NCBI RefSeq assembly: GCF_964204645.1
Contig: NC_134032.1
Coordinates: 11,216,275-11,280,274, forward strand
Origin: Tubulanus polymorphus
Lineage: Eukaryota > Nemertea > Palaeonemertea > Tubulaniformes > Tubulanidae
Direction: 5' to 3'
DNA: 64,000 nt
The position numbers were made by a program, and so were the translations under genes. Positions 35,675 to 50,600 of the stretch are shown piece after piece (the stretch's first letter is position 1; the number at the start of each line of letters is the position of its first letter). The notes beneath the pieces are model-generated. The model did no database searches, had not been told where the DNA came from, and saw only the letters and a list, made by a program, of their open reading frames with translations.

Positions 35675-37440
35675 GCGCCACCTTCATTATAGAATAGGTA
35701 GGCGTGTATCGTTTGCGAAGAACGCCATCTGCTGTACACGAACGAATTCTGGATTCTCGTATTTGATGCTGATGATGATTCGCGTTTATTTATGTAATCA
35801 AGGGAATTAAACTTATTGTCGACAATTGACGATGCATGATTGGCAGTTTAATTGGCCAATTAATTAATTGATTAGTGGGCAATTAGTCCGGCGACAATTC
35901 TAGAAAGTCTTGAATTATGAATTTGTGTTCGAACTTTTGATTTTGTGGCTTGTACTTCAAATGAAGTAGTTGAATTGTTGTTGATGGAGCTTTAATCCAG
36001 AAAAAAATTTCGATCCTATAATTTTCCTCAAAGATGTGGAAATTTCGGTCTCCGAAATGAAGAACGTGAACAAGGCGTCTTTATTAAAAGGATACGACTT
36101 GTTTACGATATTAAACAATACTTAATCCAGAGAAACGAAAGGGTAGTAAGGGATTATAAAAGGTTGCGAAAACATCTAAAATCGTTTACCGTATTGAAAC
36201 GGAAGTTGAAAAGTGATGTTGTAAATATCATTATTATATATAGCGAAGAAAAGATTATAAATGAATTCTGTGTAAATCTTTAGGTAAAATATTATTAAAA
36301 ATAAACCTGTAAAGTTTATAAGTGAAAGAAATGTTTTGATTTCGTCATAAGCTTTTATGTTAAACGAGGAATTTTGCCTTGTAACTGGTATGAGGATTTT
36401 TAGGTGGATATGGTCTATTTGGAGAGCAGTCTTCTGTTTGATGTGGGGAATGGTTATCATCGGGACTAGCCAAAATTAGTTATAAGTGGATGTCACAGGA
36501 GTGCGCAGTTGATGTTTAGGGGGAAAAGTAGCTTGGATCCTCCCAATATTCCAGCATCTTTATTTGATAAAGAATATTCGGAAAGAAGTTTCAGAAGCTG
36601 AACTCATGGACAGGGGCTCAAGTTTGGGGTGAAATGATAGCATAGATGGTCCTATATATCCGAGGTACTATTACCTGGGTTATTGGATTATACTGGATGA
36701 TCTAAGCTACTATTCACCCCCAAACTCCAAATACGAGCCCCTGTGCTCGAAACTTGTACGACTGGGTCCGGAGGAAGCTGCAGCCCGCAAAACCACAAAA
36801 TTGCGCGATGAAATGCTGAATATTGTACGGTGCTGCCACCACAAGTTTTACACACGCTCCATGAATGAACGGTTCAAGTAGGTCATTTGATGACGTTTTA
36901 AGGTGTGGCAACCAATCAGCCACATGGAATACGGACACACCCGCGTTCGGTGACCTCGCTGAACAGGTGCCCGTGAGGAAAGCCCCGAGAACTGAATCCG
37001 ACCCGAGATTTTGTTCCCGAATAAAGCCCGTATTTTTGCGGCGATTCAGTTCGAATTTTGCTCGCAAACAGTCGCCGAAACCTCGCGGAATACATTTCGG
37101 GTATAAATTGAACTTCACCAAGAACCTTAGTGTCTGATGTACCACAGACACTAAGGTGCGAATGACATTTTCTCGATACTCTTCAATCACTGTGACTTTA
37201 AACCACCAGAAATCCAGTTTCACCGAACCGATTGTCAAAAATAAACTCTCTTTACAAACCTCAAACATTCAGTTTTCTTATTAGTGTATTTATTCGGAGG
37301 AGCTTTGATTATATTCCGTGCATGATGCGATATTATTGAGGAAATTGCACAAACGACGCCATTTTCAACTTTTGAAATCAGCTCGATAGCAACGCCCTCG
37401 AGCGATCTATATTGTTACTCGGGAGACTCGTACGGGAGTG
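35675..37440. other. Rag 3' flank, fold-back repeats, helicase upstream region
   Basis: Positions 36609-36636 and 36714-36745 form an inverted repeat (GGACAGGGGCTC ... GAGCCCCTGTGC). A minus-strand ORF of 184 codons (36714-37268) overlaps repeated sequence and has no recognisable domain. Positions 36826-36840 share TGTACGGTGCTGCC with the fold-back element at 20590. Positions 37111-37146 contain the hairpin CCTTAGTGTCTG ... CAGACACTAAGG. The first ORF in the helicase frame opens at 37438. Confidence 0.5.
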
Positions 37441-37485
37441 TACGGCATCGGAACAGACACTGGACGGGCTGATTTAATTCCTAGG

Positions 37486-39754
<2,269 letters not shown>

Positions 39755-39796
39755 TGAATATTGAATAGATTATCCCCCTGGTAGGCAACACTGGGT

Positions 39797-39945
39797 TGTA
39801 AAATTAATAGTAGAAGCTCTGCCTGTTATTCGCTCGTCACTCCAGGAATGGACGTCGAAAGTTATCGACGGAATGAAACGGACGGAATGCGCAAAAGGTG
39901 TAGCTGCTGCGAGGCTTGCAGGATTTCATGTGGATGATTGATAAT
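39797..39945 (+). pseudogene. Decayed tandem copy of the helicase C-terminal tail
   Basis: The translation SLVTPGMDVESYRRN, then RCSCCEACRISCG and a stop, matches the true tail (ALVTPGMDKKYLETL ... CSCCTTCKNSCKC) that ends at 39754. It lacks an open connection to the gene. It fills most of the gap before the convergent neighbour. Confidence 0.75.
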
Positions 39946-40028
39946 TGATTTTTGATTTTTGAAATGAAATACTTTATGCTTCAAATATATAGATGTTGTA
40001 TATATGATGGCTCAAATATTGTAAATAA

Positions 40029-43000
40029 TTACCTCAATTGAATCAAAGCGTCCATATCACGACTATGTTTTTGTAGTTTCTTTTTCAACTTAGCAGCCCC
40101 ACGATCACTTATTGTGGTTATTGGCTCGTAATCTGGAAATCCTCGATGATGGCGGCCAGGAATCCATTGAAAAAGATTGTTTTCCTCATACATTTCAATG
40201 AATGCGCGAACCTTATCAGTGTAAGCATTTTCACCGTGCGATTCTAGAAATTTAATAATAAAAGACGATTTAATTTCGGCACGCTCTAGATCATTCCAAT
40301 CGATTACATATTCGTCAATTTACCATTATTCGAATAAACGTATGTGTCGGCGATGTTCGTCTCGTACAACCTATCAATGTTTTTCGCAACTTGCCCTATC
40401 AACTGACTAGCTCTGGCTACAGATGCATCGGTGTATCGCCCATTCAGCTGTTTGAGATTCTCTGAAGAAACGATAAGTAAAAATATAGATAAATGAAATA
40501 AATTTTATGAAAATCAATGGACTGTTAAATAAAACCGAGTGACAGTTTTCATACCCTTGAATTGGCCGTTCAGCAATTCATTGACGTAGTCCATTGGGTG
40601 ATTCTTACCGACCCCGCCTACAACATTAACTGTTCGATTCCATGTAACTTCCTTGCAGATTCTTTCTGGCCACCCACCATTGAGACCTACAGCAATTACA
40701 AGAAATCATGTAAAATAAAGTTCAAATTACCAGACGATTAGGCTTATAATAATATCACACCTGCAAGGAGGTCATGGCCAAGTATCAGGTATTTGTTGTG
40801 ATTGCCTAAATGAAAATTAGGCATATCAAGCCTCCAGTGGTCAATGATTGCCGCTCCATCTCCTTCTCTCACGGCGTCGACCCGACATCTATCGTTCAAT
40901 ATCGACCACAGCAATCCGATCGAATACAAAAAAACGCGATCTTTTGACGATTCCGATCTGCACATCTCTGAACAAAACCAATCCGAATCTGAAATAGATA
41001 CATTAAATTAATAAAAACTCAAAACAGTTAATTAAAAGTAAACTTGGTGTGAATTTAAACGGTACCTGTCGGCTTTGTGGATAACCCGATACAATCGAGA
41101 TGAAGAATGCCATTGTATATACATTTTTGTCCATTTTGGCATTTGATTGTCGGTTTTGCCTGCACAGTTTTACATACACAAAATATAGACGCCTTTGAAT
41201 TTTCGCATTCCTTGCAGCACCACCAATCTCCTAGAATTTCTCCATCAACTCCTACGCAGCTCCAGTGGAACCATTTTCCGTTTTCACATACAGGATTGCT
41301 GCATTCAATCATAGGTTCGTCTTCTAGGTCTATTATTAAAATCTTATTCTGTTCAATCACTTAGCAGGAATGATTGGAAAAAATCAAAATTGAAATGAAA
41401 TGATGAGAAAAAAAGATTAAGATTAAGTACCTTCTTCGCATAAACAGTAAAATGCTGTTTCATCTTCGTTCGGTACAGATACAACGCGGTTGCAGTCAAC
41501 TGGTAACCATACCGTATGGACGATCTGCGTAGCCAGCTCATCAATTGTCTTGGATGTTTTCTTTTCGCAAATGCTTCTCGCCAATAAACAAATGAGCCCA
41601 TCACCCACAAACGATAAAAAATTACTCACCTAAAAACCGATAATTTTGATTTTTATCAATACATTAAATTTTCCATTCTCTGAATTTGATAAACTTTAAT
41701 CTCACTTGATTGAAATTAGCCATGACGTCTTTCTTCAGCCTTTTGTGATGGAACACGTTTTTCATATGGAACAGAGTCCCGCGATCTCGTTGGCTTTCTT
41801 GTTTAAAGAATTTGTCCATTATGTCCTAAGAATTAGCATTAAACATTATACATTCAAATCATATTTCACACAAAGTTTTATTACTAGAAAATTGATTTTC
41901 GAATGGTAACCTGAAGGATAATTCCACGTTTGTGGAATTCTTGCGGGACGACAGTCAATCCTTCTAAGCGGCTTAGCTCGTTACCAGCGCCCATTCTCGC
42001 TCTCGACGCAGATTTCGACCTCTCGACCGTCATGCCATCGCCGTGACATGGAATGGTGTAAATGCCATTTGGTTCCGTTGGCACGTATTTCGCTTGCAGG
42101 TGTTCCAATATGGCGATAGTTCCAGCCGTAGTAGATGGGTCCTCCTCTATCACACCGATGTTAATCTGCAAATATATTTGACATAAACAGGTATTACTTC
42201 ATGTTCATACAAGGAGGACAATGAAGGCTTTATGAAAGTTCTTACTACTTTACTCTTCTTTGACATTGCAGCCGAATAACGATGAAGGATGTGCTCGTTC
42301 ACAATTTCATTTTCATAACATTGAAAATATTTCTTGAGCACACGTTTTACCAGTACGATCATCCGGGCCTTCAAATTTTCTAAGTCGTTCTGATTTGGGA
42401 GGAATGTTGTGATTGGCATTTGTGTTGCAGGTTTGTAATGAAAATCGTCTATATTTTCAAACGTAACGCGGTTTACTGAAGCAAACGCGAGCGCCCAAAG
42501 CATCATTTTGTTTTGTGTGCGTCCTTCATAACGGGCTAAAGAAAGTTTCTGCACATTATCCCAACAAAGCGAGTAACCTGAGGATGATCAAAAGATTTTA
42601 AACATGTAGTTAATATTTGATATATATATATATACGTAAATTGTGTAATGCACGTATTACTGGTACAATCAGAAACATACTTGTTATTTGGCTGGTTTTC
42701 GCAGCGAATTGACGCTGAAAGAATTATAGATATATATATATATACTTATTACAATGTTAATGAAAAAAATTCATGTGACGTTTAATGAAAAAATAGGTTT
42801 ACTTCAACATTTTGTTTCATGTGCATGATATCTTTGTCGTAAGTTTCTCGAATCCTATCGACAACCTTCCGCGTACATACAGGTCCGAAGCAAACTCCGA
42901 GTTTAGAGAAGCATTGATATAGCTGAAATCAAACGGATTTATGCGATTGCATTATACATGTATCAACGAAAAAAACGATGTAAAGTGTAAATGCATCTTA

Positions 43001-44143
43001 CTTGCTGCCTGCATCCACTTCGCCACATCTGAAGAGAATTGATTTCCTTCAAAAAACGAACTTTTCTGCAATTTCTAGAGTCTAGAATTGTTGACACTAC
43101 GAACCCGAAGCGGTTATCCGGTGTTTGTGAATTTCTATGAATAAAAATCACTAAAATGTTACTATTGAATGCTTGAGGAAAAAAAACAGCAAACTTCAGA
43201 TCTCATACCGTTTTCCTGCCATTAACGATAACAATATACTTGTTAATGCGGGCATTGATCCTTTGATAGCGCCGACTGTTTCAGACCACGAAAACTGTTC
43301 CATATTTTCAAGCGAGGCTTCGTCAAAAAGTGGCGATTTTGTTTGCATGAAGGCCTGCTTCTCTTTCTTGATGAGTATACTTACTACAGCAAGTAGCTGA
43401 ATAAATGCAACCTTACTCTTTTTTAAAAGTAACAATATCGCTCCTTTATAATTCGAGTGGCCGATCATTTTTTGGGCCTGGTGTCTGAAGTTTTTCTGGA
43501 ATTGATATAATATATGATATGTGTACATACCATTACATTTGATTTTAATCTAAGAACTATATAGCCCATTGGTCTTAGTCAATTTCAGAAAGGCCTGATT
43601 ATTTCAGGTACAATCTGAACTCAAATGAATAGTCTATCCTACCACAGAGATTTTTGTGGAAAAACCAGCAGCATCTCCTCCGCCTTGTTCAACACTTATT
43701 CGTTTTGGAAGCCTAGACGTGGAGCATTCAGGTGAATTGTGTAGAGATCGTTTTGTTCCCCGATTGAATACCGGTATCGAATTATTTCTAGACTGAATTT
43801 CAACTTGAAATAAACAAAGTTTTGCGAAATAAGATCGTGAAATGATTCACTTGATAAACATTTTTCTGTGTTTGAAAAGTAATTGATTAACTTATTTTGG
43901 AAACTCACCTTTGATCTCATTTAATTCTCTTGTTTTTTTACTATATGCTTCTAAAAGTTTAAAACATGTGTAACAAACGAATTCCTTTTCGGGGTGAAGA
44001 CAAAATCCGTATTCCAAGCAGACCCTTATTACTGAAAAACCCTTAGCAATCTCACGTGTTTTGTGGAATCTTTTCCACCCTTTCTGCTTAGCTTCGAAAT
44101 TGCCGCCGCAAAATGCGCACTCGGAAGGCGACGAAGGTGCCAT
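40029..44143 (-). CDS. DUF6589-type protein with N-terminal zinc motif and double PHD finger; frameshifted near the end
   Basis: Fourteen exons on the minus strand: 44143-43909, 43803-43643, 43495-43209, 43134-43002, 42922-42803, 42714-42681 (34 bases), 42577-42246, 42165-41911, 41825-41706, 41629-41431, 41329-41066, 40988-40761, 40686-40555 and 40461-40029. All phases match, about 977 residues. The N-terminus has CAFCGG and CYTCFKLLEAY (zinc motif). A middle block has CWDNVQK, CHGDGMTVERSKSASRARMG, RLEGLTVVPQEFHKRGI, and DRGTLFHMKNVFHHKRLKKD, which I recognise as DUF6589 type, a multicopy family in invertebrates and fungi. Two PHD fingers follow (FYCLCEE ... WWCCKEC, then FCVCKT ... WFCSEMC). 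In the last exon the frame hits a stop at 40306-40304. Another frame carries on coherently (DEYVIDWNDLERAE to DALIQLR, stop at 40029), so one base has probably been lost near 40318. The function is unknown; a transposase-like role is a guess. Confidence 0.8.
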
Positions 44144-44602
44144 CTTTCAATAAACTACGGCAAAATACCACTCGACCGCATTGGAATCCCGGTCGGTTCT
44201 CTTGATTGACAGCCGGATGTTATTGTTGCGGGTTGCCACGTGACATTCTATCATCGGCTTGAACCGATTTTCAGATTCTAAATTGTCTTTCCTTTTTTCA
44301 TTTGAAAACCAATGCTACCTAATGGTGTTTTATCCTCAAACAAATATATTGAACAAACGCATGTTGTCATAAGGTTAGTGTAGATAGTTTATTTATCAAA
44401 ATCGGTTATTTACAAGCTGAGATATCGCAGTTTGAACACGGACAAAAAAGCCGACCAAATTCTGGTCGGCAACTGTACAGCGAATTTGAATGCACGCGTC
44501 TGGGTGGTTGGTTACACGAGGATCGTAGAGCGACGGAGATCACTGGTGGAGACAACCACTGCCAGTGCTGGGTGAAAAATTGAACCTGAACCCGGGCCTA
44601 AA
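44144..44602. promoter_or_regulatory. Divergent intergenic region between DUF6589-type gene and glutaminase
   Basis: These 459 bases separate two outward-facing genes and must hold both 5' ends. A hairpin, GCCGACCAAATTCTGGTCGGC, lies at 44451-44471. A CACGTG E-box core is at 44238-44243. No TATA box is obvious for either gene. Confidence 0.4.
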
Positions 44603-47600
44603 ATGCCCATTGTACGCGCAATCTGTAACCAACTGAAGCTCTCTAATCTTCTACGATGGCGCCGGGTGATTCTTCAACCATCATCAGGATTTTTATGCGA
44701 GTCGAGACAAGCGAGCTCGTTTAATCGGGGACCCAGCGATCTGACACATCATGAACCAGCTGGAGAAGTAACCAGGTGAGGATTTCTAAATTTTAAATTG
44801 ATTGCCTGATCTTGATATCAAACTGCACGAGAAGGCGCCAAATGAATGAATGCTGGCTACATGCCAAATCTCCTACACCCGACCATCATAAATTTGTGAG
44901 TGCAGTCTCGTCAATTAATTCTGAAGGCTGTGACCTACATTTCATTCATTAAAGACTATCAGTATTTTAATTAGGTCAATTACGACTTCGTGATCAATTG
45001 CTGTTTGAATAGGGTAACTCATTATTATTCAGCTGTCTGTGGTAATTAGTTTCACTTTTCGGATATTTTCACAATTAAAGCCATCTGAGCATAAAAAGTT
45101 TACCACCAATGATTCGGATAAGGTACCATTACACCACCAGTAACTAGTACAAAAATAGCCTGAGAGCTTAGCTTCAGGCACTTTTCAGGGGTTGAGGAAC
45201 AGGGACTGGGTCATTGCTTGTTACTTACCGGTCAGGCTACCTAATCATTGGTGGTATTAGCTTTTATAAACGGATGGGTTTGAAAGTATCCGATCGTGAC
45301 ACTAAACCATAGACAGGTCGAATAGGTCATTGCGAGTATCTTTGGGCACTCGTAACAGATACAATTTTAGTCTCGCAGATAGCTTAAAAATTTGACTCTG
45401 ACTTATGACCAAAGCTTATTTTGGATCTTAACCAAGCTTACAGCTTCTGACAGTTTTATACCAGTTTTGATCATTTTGTTGCCAATCTAACAACCCAAGT
45501 CCTGTCGAAATGCGGGGACCGCTGAGCGAGGAGGCTTTAAAAAAGATATGAATATATATAATATGTTTCACTATGCATTTACTTTTCAAATTATCTTGTG
45601 GAGGACCCCAAACCCCCTAGGAAACTTTCCTCTGCGCGCTTCAGTTCTAACGAACTTAAAACCAGTCTAACTAAGCTTGCTTCGGTAATGTAGCTAATCA
45701 AACAACCTGAAACCGGTCTTAACGTCTTTAATAACCATATTACGATTTGCAAATTTTTTTCACGCGATTTTCTCTCTAAACGCGTTTGTATTTTTTCAGA
45801 GATTTGACCAATCCTCAAAAATTATTCGAAACCGTCGATGAATTATTTGATTCGTCCGCAAGGTAACTTTTTCACGCACCTCCGCGTATTGGCTAACTAG
45901 AAACCCGAAATCAACGCACCGCGACGTAAAATTATTACTGGCTTTTTTTTCATCAATATCGATAACTGGTGTCGTTGAATGTTATCACGGCAAGATTGTT
46001 GTAAATATATATGCTATCGTAGATGAATTCGCTTTTTACCATTGTTTGACTCCCGTTGGAAACCAGGATTCGAAGGGAACTGGGAACCGTCTTCAATAAT
46101 GCATGCCTCGAACACCTTCTTTTTCATTCTCTCCCGCGTGCTATGAGCCTGACCAGTTTACGGTAGAATTTCACCTTTTCGATCTCAATTCCAGGCCTGC
46201 GTTCTCATGTAAATAAAATTCATCTTAGCTGCCTTCTTCCAGGGCTGCCAAATCTATTCCTGATTTTCAGTTGTTGTTAGAATTTTATAACAAGAAATAA
46301 GCCTACTGGTTTGATGCAAACAAAAATACCAGTATGAAAAATGTTACCAAGGGTCTTACTAGTGATGACTGATTAATTTGAACATTTACTTTCATATTTC
46401 AATGAAATGTTACCGGTACTGAAAAAAATTTGTTACTGATAGCACTCTTCAGAGATTGGCAGCCCTGTTGTTTGCGAAAGATAGTCGGCCCATGTTCCAC
46501 AGCGAAGACTTAAATCGAAATACAGGCTATTTATAATCTCTTTATAAGGACTAGACCTTTATTCAAAATGAGCTAAGTTCGGTCTTAAAGTCACGATTAT
46601 GGAATATGGCCTTGAATTTCGTTTTTACGTTATTCCGAGTTCACCTCGAGCTCAGGGAGAGATTGAATATTTTCGTCTTATTAGTTTGAAACCTTGGAGT
46701 TATTATTCCAACGAAATAACCACTCCAAAGTTATTGCAGACTCCGTAGCAACACCGATACCCGCCCGCAACTATCGTAGAACTGGGTTCAGATTTCAGTT
46801 TCATGAAAAGAGTTCAAAGCTCAGAATTTTGGTTGGAACTAGTTAACCAATAAAGATTATACTCAAAGAATGATACCTTGTTTCTTCTCCTAATCGGTCG
46901 TAATCAGTTCATTTCTATAACTGTTGGGTCTGTCATGGTAAAATAGATCATGCTTTGAAAATATAGTAATGTACAAGGTAAATAGGCGACTGACTGGGTC
47001 AACTTTTAAGCTCAGCAGAAGTGAGAAACAAGGTATCAATTTTATTCAGTCTAACTTAGTTAAAGAATGATGTTGGTGCCAATTTGACTTAAGCCTTTTT
47101 CGTGAAACTGGATATAGACATATATATTTTTTTTTGTTTTCGGTGGTCATTCGATGACTTATTGAATTGAATTTTATTTCAGGTTTATTTACGATTACTC
47201 AAAAAGTCACAGTCTAAACCATGTATCTGTAATAAGGTGTGTGTGTGTGTCCAGTATTTATATGTATACCTACTGATTCAGACTTATGTTTAATTACAGC
47301 TAATCGCGCTGGGCCGGGTTTCACAAGAAAAAAAAAAGATCAAATAATACCTCTCCATTATTTCAGATCCAGTTTAAATGGATTAAAAATTTTTTTTTGT
47401 GAAACTGGGAACTGAACAACATAACATTAACGGCTTTATATTTCGCTTATTAAACCAAGCCTCCCGCTTTCCCTGTCTCGTCTCTGTTTTCCTTGAAATA
47501 TTCCTAGATATGTTTTCGGCGAGTGATTACCTTTAAAAACCGTACCCGGAATCTAGAATAACGGGTCTTACAGAGACGGAGGGAAATAGAGAGCTAGGGC

Positions 47601-50600
47601 CATTTGCACGACCAAGACTTGGAAGACTGTCCGATATCATTTTGGCTTCGATAGCCAATCTTAAGACTAGTCTAAGGATAATTTTGGATCTACAACCAAT
47701 CTAAACAGAGATGCCAACTGTTCCTGATTTTCAATATTCAGTTACTATTGTATAATGAGAAATACTGATTTGATTTGTTTGATGCATAAAGAAAGATGTT
47801 ACTGAGGGTTTTACTGTTGATTACCGATTAATTTGAACATTTTCTTTCATATTTCAATGAAATGTTACTGAAAAAAATTCAATTTGTTACTGATAGCACT
47901 TTTCAGAGATTGGCAGCCCTGTTGTTTACGACAGGTAGTCAGCCCATGCTCCTCAGCAAAGACTTAATACAGGCTCTTTATAATCACTTTACAGAGGTTG
48001 GCAGCCCTGGTCTAAGTTCATTTTGGTGCTATAGCCAATGTTAACAAATCCAGCCTTAAGTAATAAAAAAGTCGCAACTGTGCAATTGGCCCGTTGGTTG
48101 GTTTTTAATCTAGTTTTGATTTTACAGAGCTTCAGATGATCTAATCGCGGACGTATAAACTAGAATGTATAATCTAGTTCATACGTTTCTCTATGATTTA
48201 ATTAAAATGTATGCATTTGTTTGTTAATATTGGTAGCAGCATGATAGAAATTATCGCCTAATTGCTGAGTGTTAACCCCCTAATTCCGACCCCCTTGACT
48301 TGTAAAAACACTGTCTTGCGCTGAACTCTCTCCCTTTGAGACTATTCTCGCTAAATTTCGGTGTTTCGATTTGAATGTTGTCGAATTTGTTGCATTTAAA
48401 GCATGTTAGACCAGTTTGGCAGCTTAATCACCAAATGAACTTTTATAAGTAACGAGCAATAGGCAATTTTACCTTTTTTCCTAAGGCAGGGTTCAACAGA
48501 CGTTCAAGGCTTCCACAGTCGCAATAAGAAACCATTGAATTCCTGCAATTTGTTTTGGTGTACGTTTAAAATGTGTCTGATTAATTTTAAATTCGCGATA
48601 AGATTTTTTCAATGAGATTTAGCTACGCATAGATCTGCGTTTTGATTTGACTCCGGAGTCATTTAACTCGATAAGAGTCGACTTCATTTTACGGTAAAAT
48701 ACTCTGCGTAACTCAAATTCCTCGGGACCGTTTCATTTTGTTTGAAATATGCAATATCTTGCAGACATGATTGCAGTTTTTCTTTAGTTTTGAATGAACC
48801 GATTATACTATGAGCAAGACGAGATTTCGAGGTATTCAAATCCTAGGTTATGCAGAGTCTTATTATTTTCAATGCCATTTATAATATTGACTGTTATTCG
48901 AGATTCTCCAGTCACCTGTTACACTCCGTCTGCCTGTGCGCTCCAGTCCGTCTGCTGTTGTTCAAACATAATAACAGCTTTTTATAATTGAAAAACCCAT
49001 TTTCTCAACCGCAATTGATAAAAGTGGTTTAATCGAATTTCTTTTTCGTCGTAAATTGATTTATGTAGTAATCGTTTTATGGTCATTTTGCCCGCATACC
49101 TCGGCCACCACCCTCCGCTTTTGGTGTTGTTTTTTGACGCCTTAAAACTTTTATGCGTTATTTTAGGGGATATGTGTAAGTCGATGTGCACTACGTCATC
49201 GGTATAAGGGTTTCTAAATAACAATCATAATTGCGGATTTCGGCGTTTATTTTCTAATAATCAGATATATTTCGTCATTCATATTTTACATTTGATAAAT
49301 CTTAATTGTTTTTGAGACGAACTGATGCATGCACAGGAGGTATAGCTCGGAGTGTTCGTACGTGGGGTTCTGAAAAATCTTGGGCCAGGTTTTACAGACT
49401 GGTATTTAATTTAGCGTGGGGGTTAACTCAATTCATTTTCAATTGAGTTAGCCCTGGGTTTAAAGTTGATACCAGTCTCTAAAGATATTACGCTTTGAGA
49501 GGGTTGGTATTGCATGTAACACTTAGAGGGAGGGGGGCTTGTTGCAAATGATCCCCACTCCTCTCCCATCTTCACGGGTTGTTTTCGCAGGTGTACTATT
49601 ATCGATAGTTGACTTGTTCAGCTGGTTTAGACTTAATTCCCGTCGCGCTTGTGACTGTTAACTAAAGAATTGCCTGTCAAGTGATCACACGATACCTGCA
49701 CGGTCAGATTGGAGCTCGAATTTGTTTTCGAATAATCGCAGTGTTTGTTTTCGTCAACTGTCAACAACCGACCGGGTGTTGACCGGTGACCGACTGTCTC
49801 ATGATTAGGTTCTATTTCACGCACAGACGGACGTTTAAACCGAAGTCGCGAAGTCGACAATACGTGGAATATGTTTTCGACAAAACACGAGCGTTTGTCA
49901 TTGAAAAGAAAGATTCCAGTCATTGTTGAGAATTGTTTTTCCCGAATTAGCTATAAGGCGGGGGTCAGTTGCACGGTCAATGGCTTAGATTGAGACCAGT
50001 CTATTAGTAGTTTTATAGCCAATATAACAACTTAAGATTAGTCTTAAGATTTAAGACATCTTTCGGTTGGCACCAAGTAGGGTCAGTTGTATCGTCACAG
50101 CTTAGTTTTGTCTAGAGTGCAACTGGGCCCCAGTTGATAGAGTTCATGGCCCGAAATCATGCAAAGTTTTAACTTCGACATCGACTTAATTTCTTCACTT
50201 ATAATGACAGCATGATTTGGGACTTGTTTTTAATGAATTTCTTAGCCTAGGTCAATCCCAAATACCACCATTAGCTCTCCCCACCTCACACTGTCGGTCA
50301 ACCTTTTCAAAAAAATTTTTCATGCTTATTTTTTCAGGGATTCGAAGGAACTACGCAGCGTCGAGGATATTTTATTCGAGTTATTGTGCGATAAAGATGA
50401 GAAAATCTCGATCAACCGATTCTTCAACGTAAGATACCGTATATATTCGTCGTTCATTCACGTCCATTTTTTTTCAAAAAACTGACCAAAAAATTCTCGT
50501 TACTCGGGGAAACGCAACAGAAGCCGTTCAAACGAAATAACTTTAAGCGAACGTATCGTTATTTTTAGATATAAATGAAACTTAGATGTTGAAACCGATT

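Larger units (their letters stand above)
46245..47995 (+). repeat. Two diverged copies of a roughly 300-bp element in glutaminase intron 2
   Basis: Copies at 46245-46550 and 47700-47995 share TTTCAATGAAATGTTAC, AGAGATTGGCAGCCCTGTTG and the flanking phrase AGTCGGCCCATG. A third copy, without the flank, is at 56710-56920. The ends AGGGCTGCCAA / TTGGCAGCCCT are inverted, as in hAT-like MITEs. Because the flanks match too, the first two copies probably arose by segmental duplication. Confidence 0.75.

Noticed and set aside
36714-37268. 184-codon minus-strand ORF
   Set aside because: It has no recognisable domain, overlaps repeated and palindromic sequence shared with 20.3-20.6 kb, and has no splice-supported extension.
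40304-40306. Stop at 40304 taken as the true end of the DUF6589-type protein
   Set aside because: About 90 codons of coherent protein follow in another frame and the exon lengths sum to one base short, so a frameshift is more likely; kept as a finding.
43696-43920. Minus-strand 74-codon ORF as exon 2 of the DUF6589-type gene
   Set aside because: Its frame does not fit exon 1's phase; a different frame of 43803-43643 joins both neighbours and gives typical linker text.
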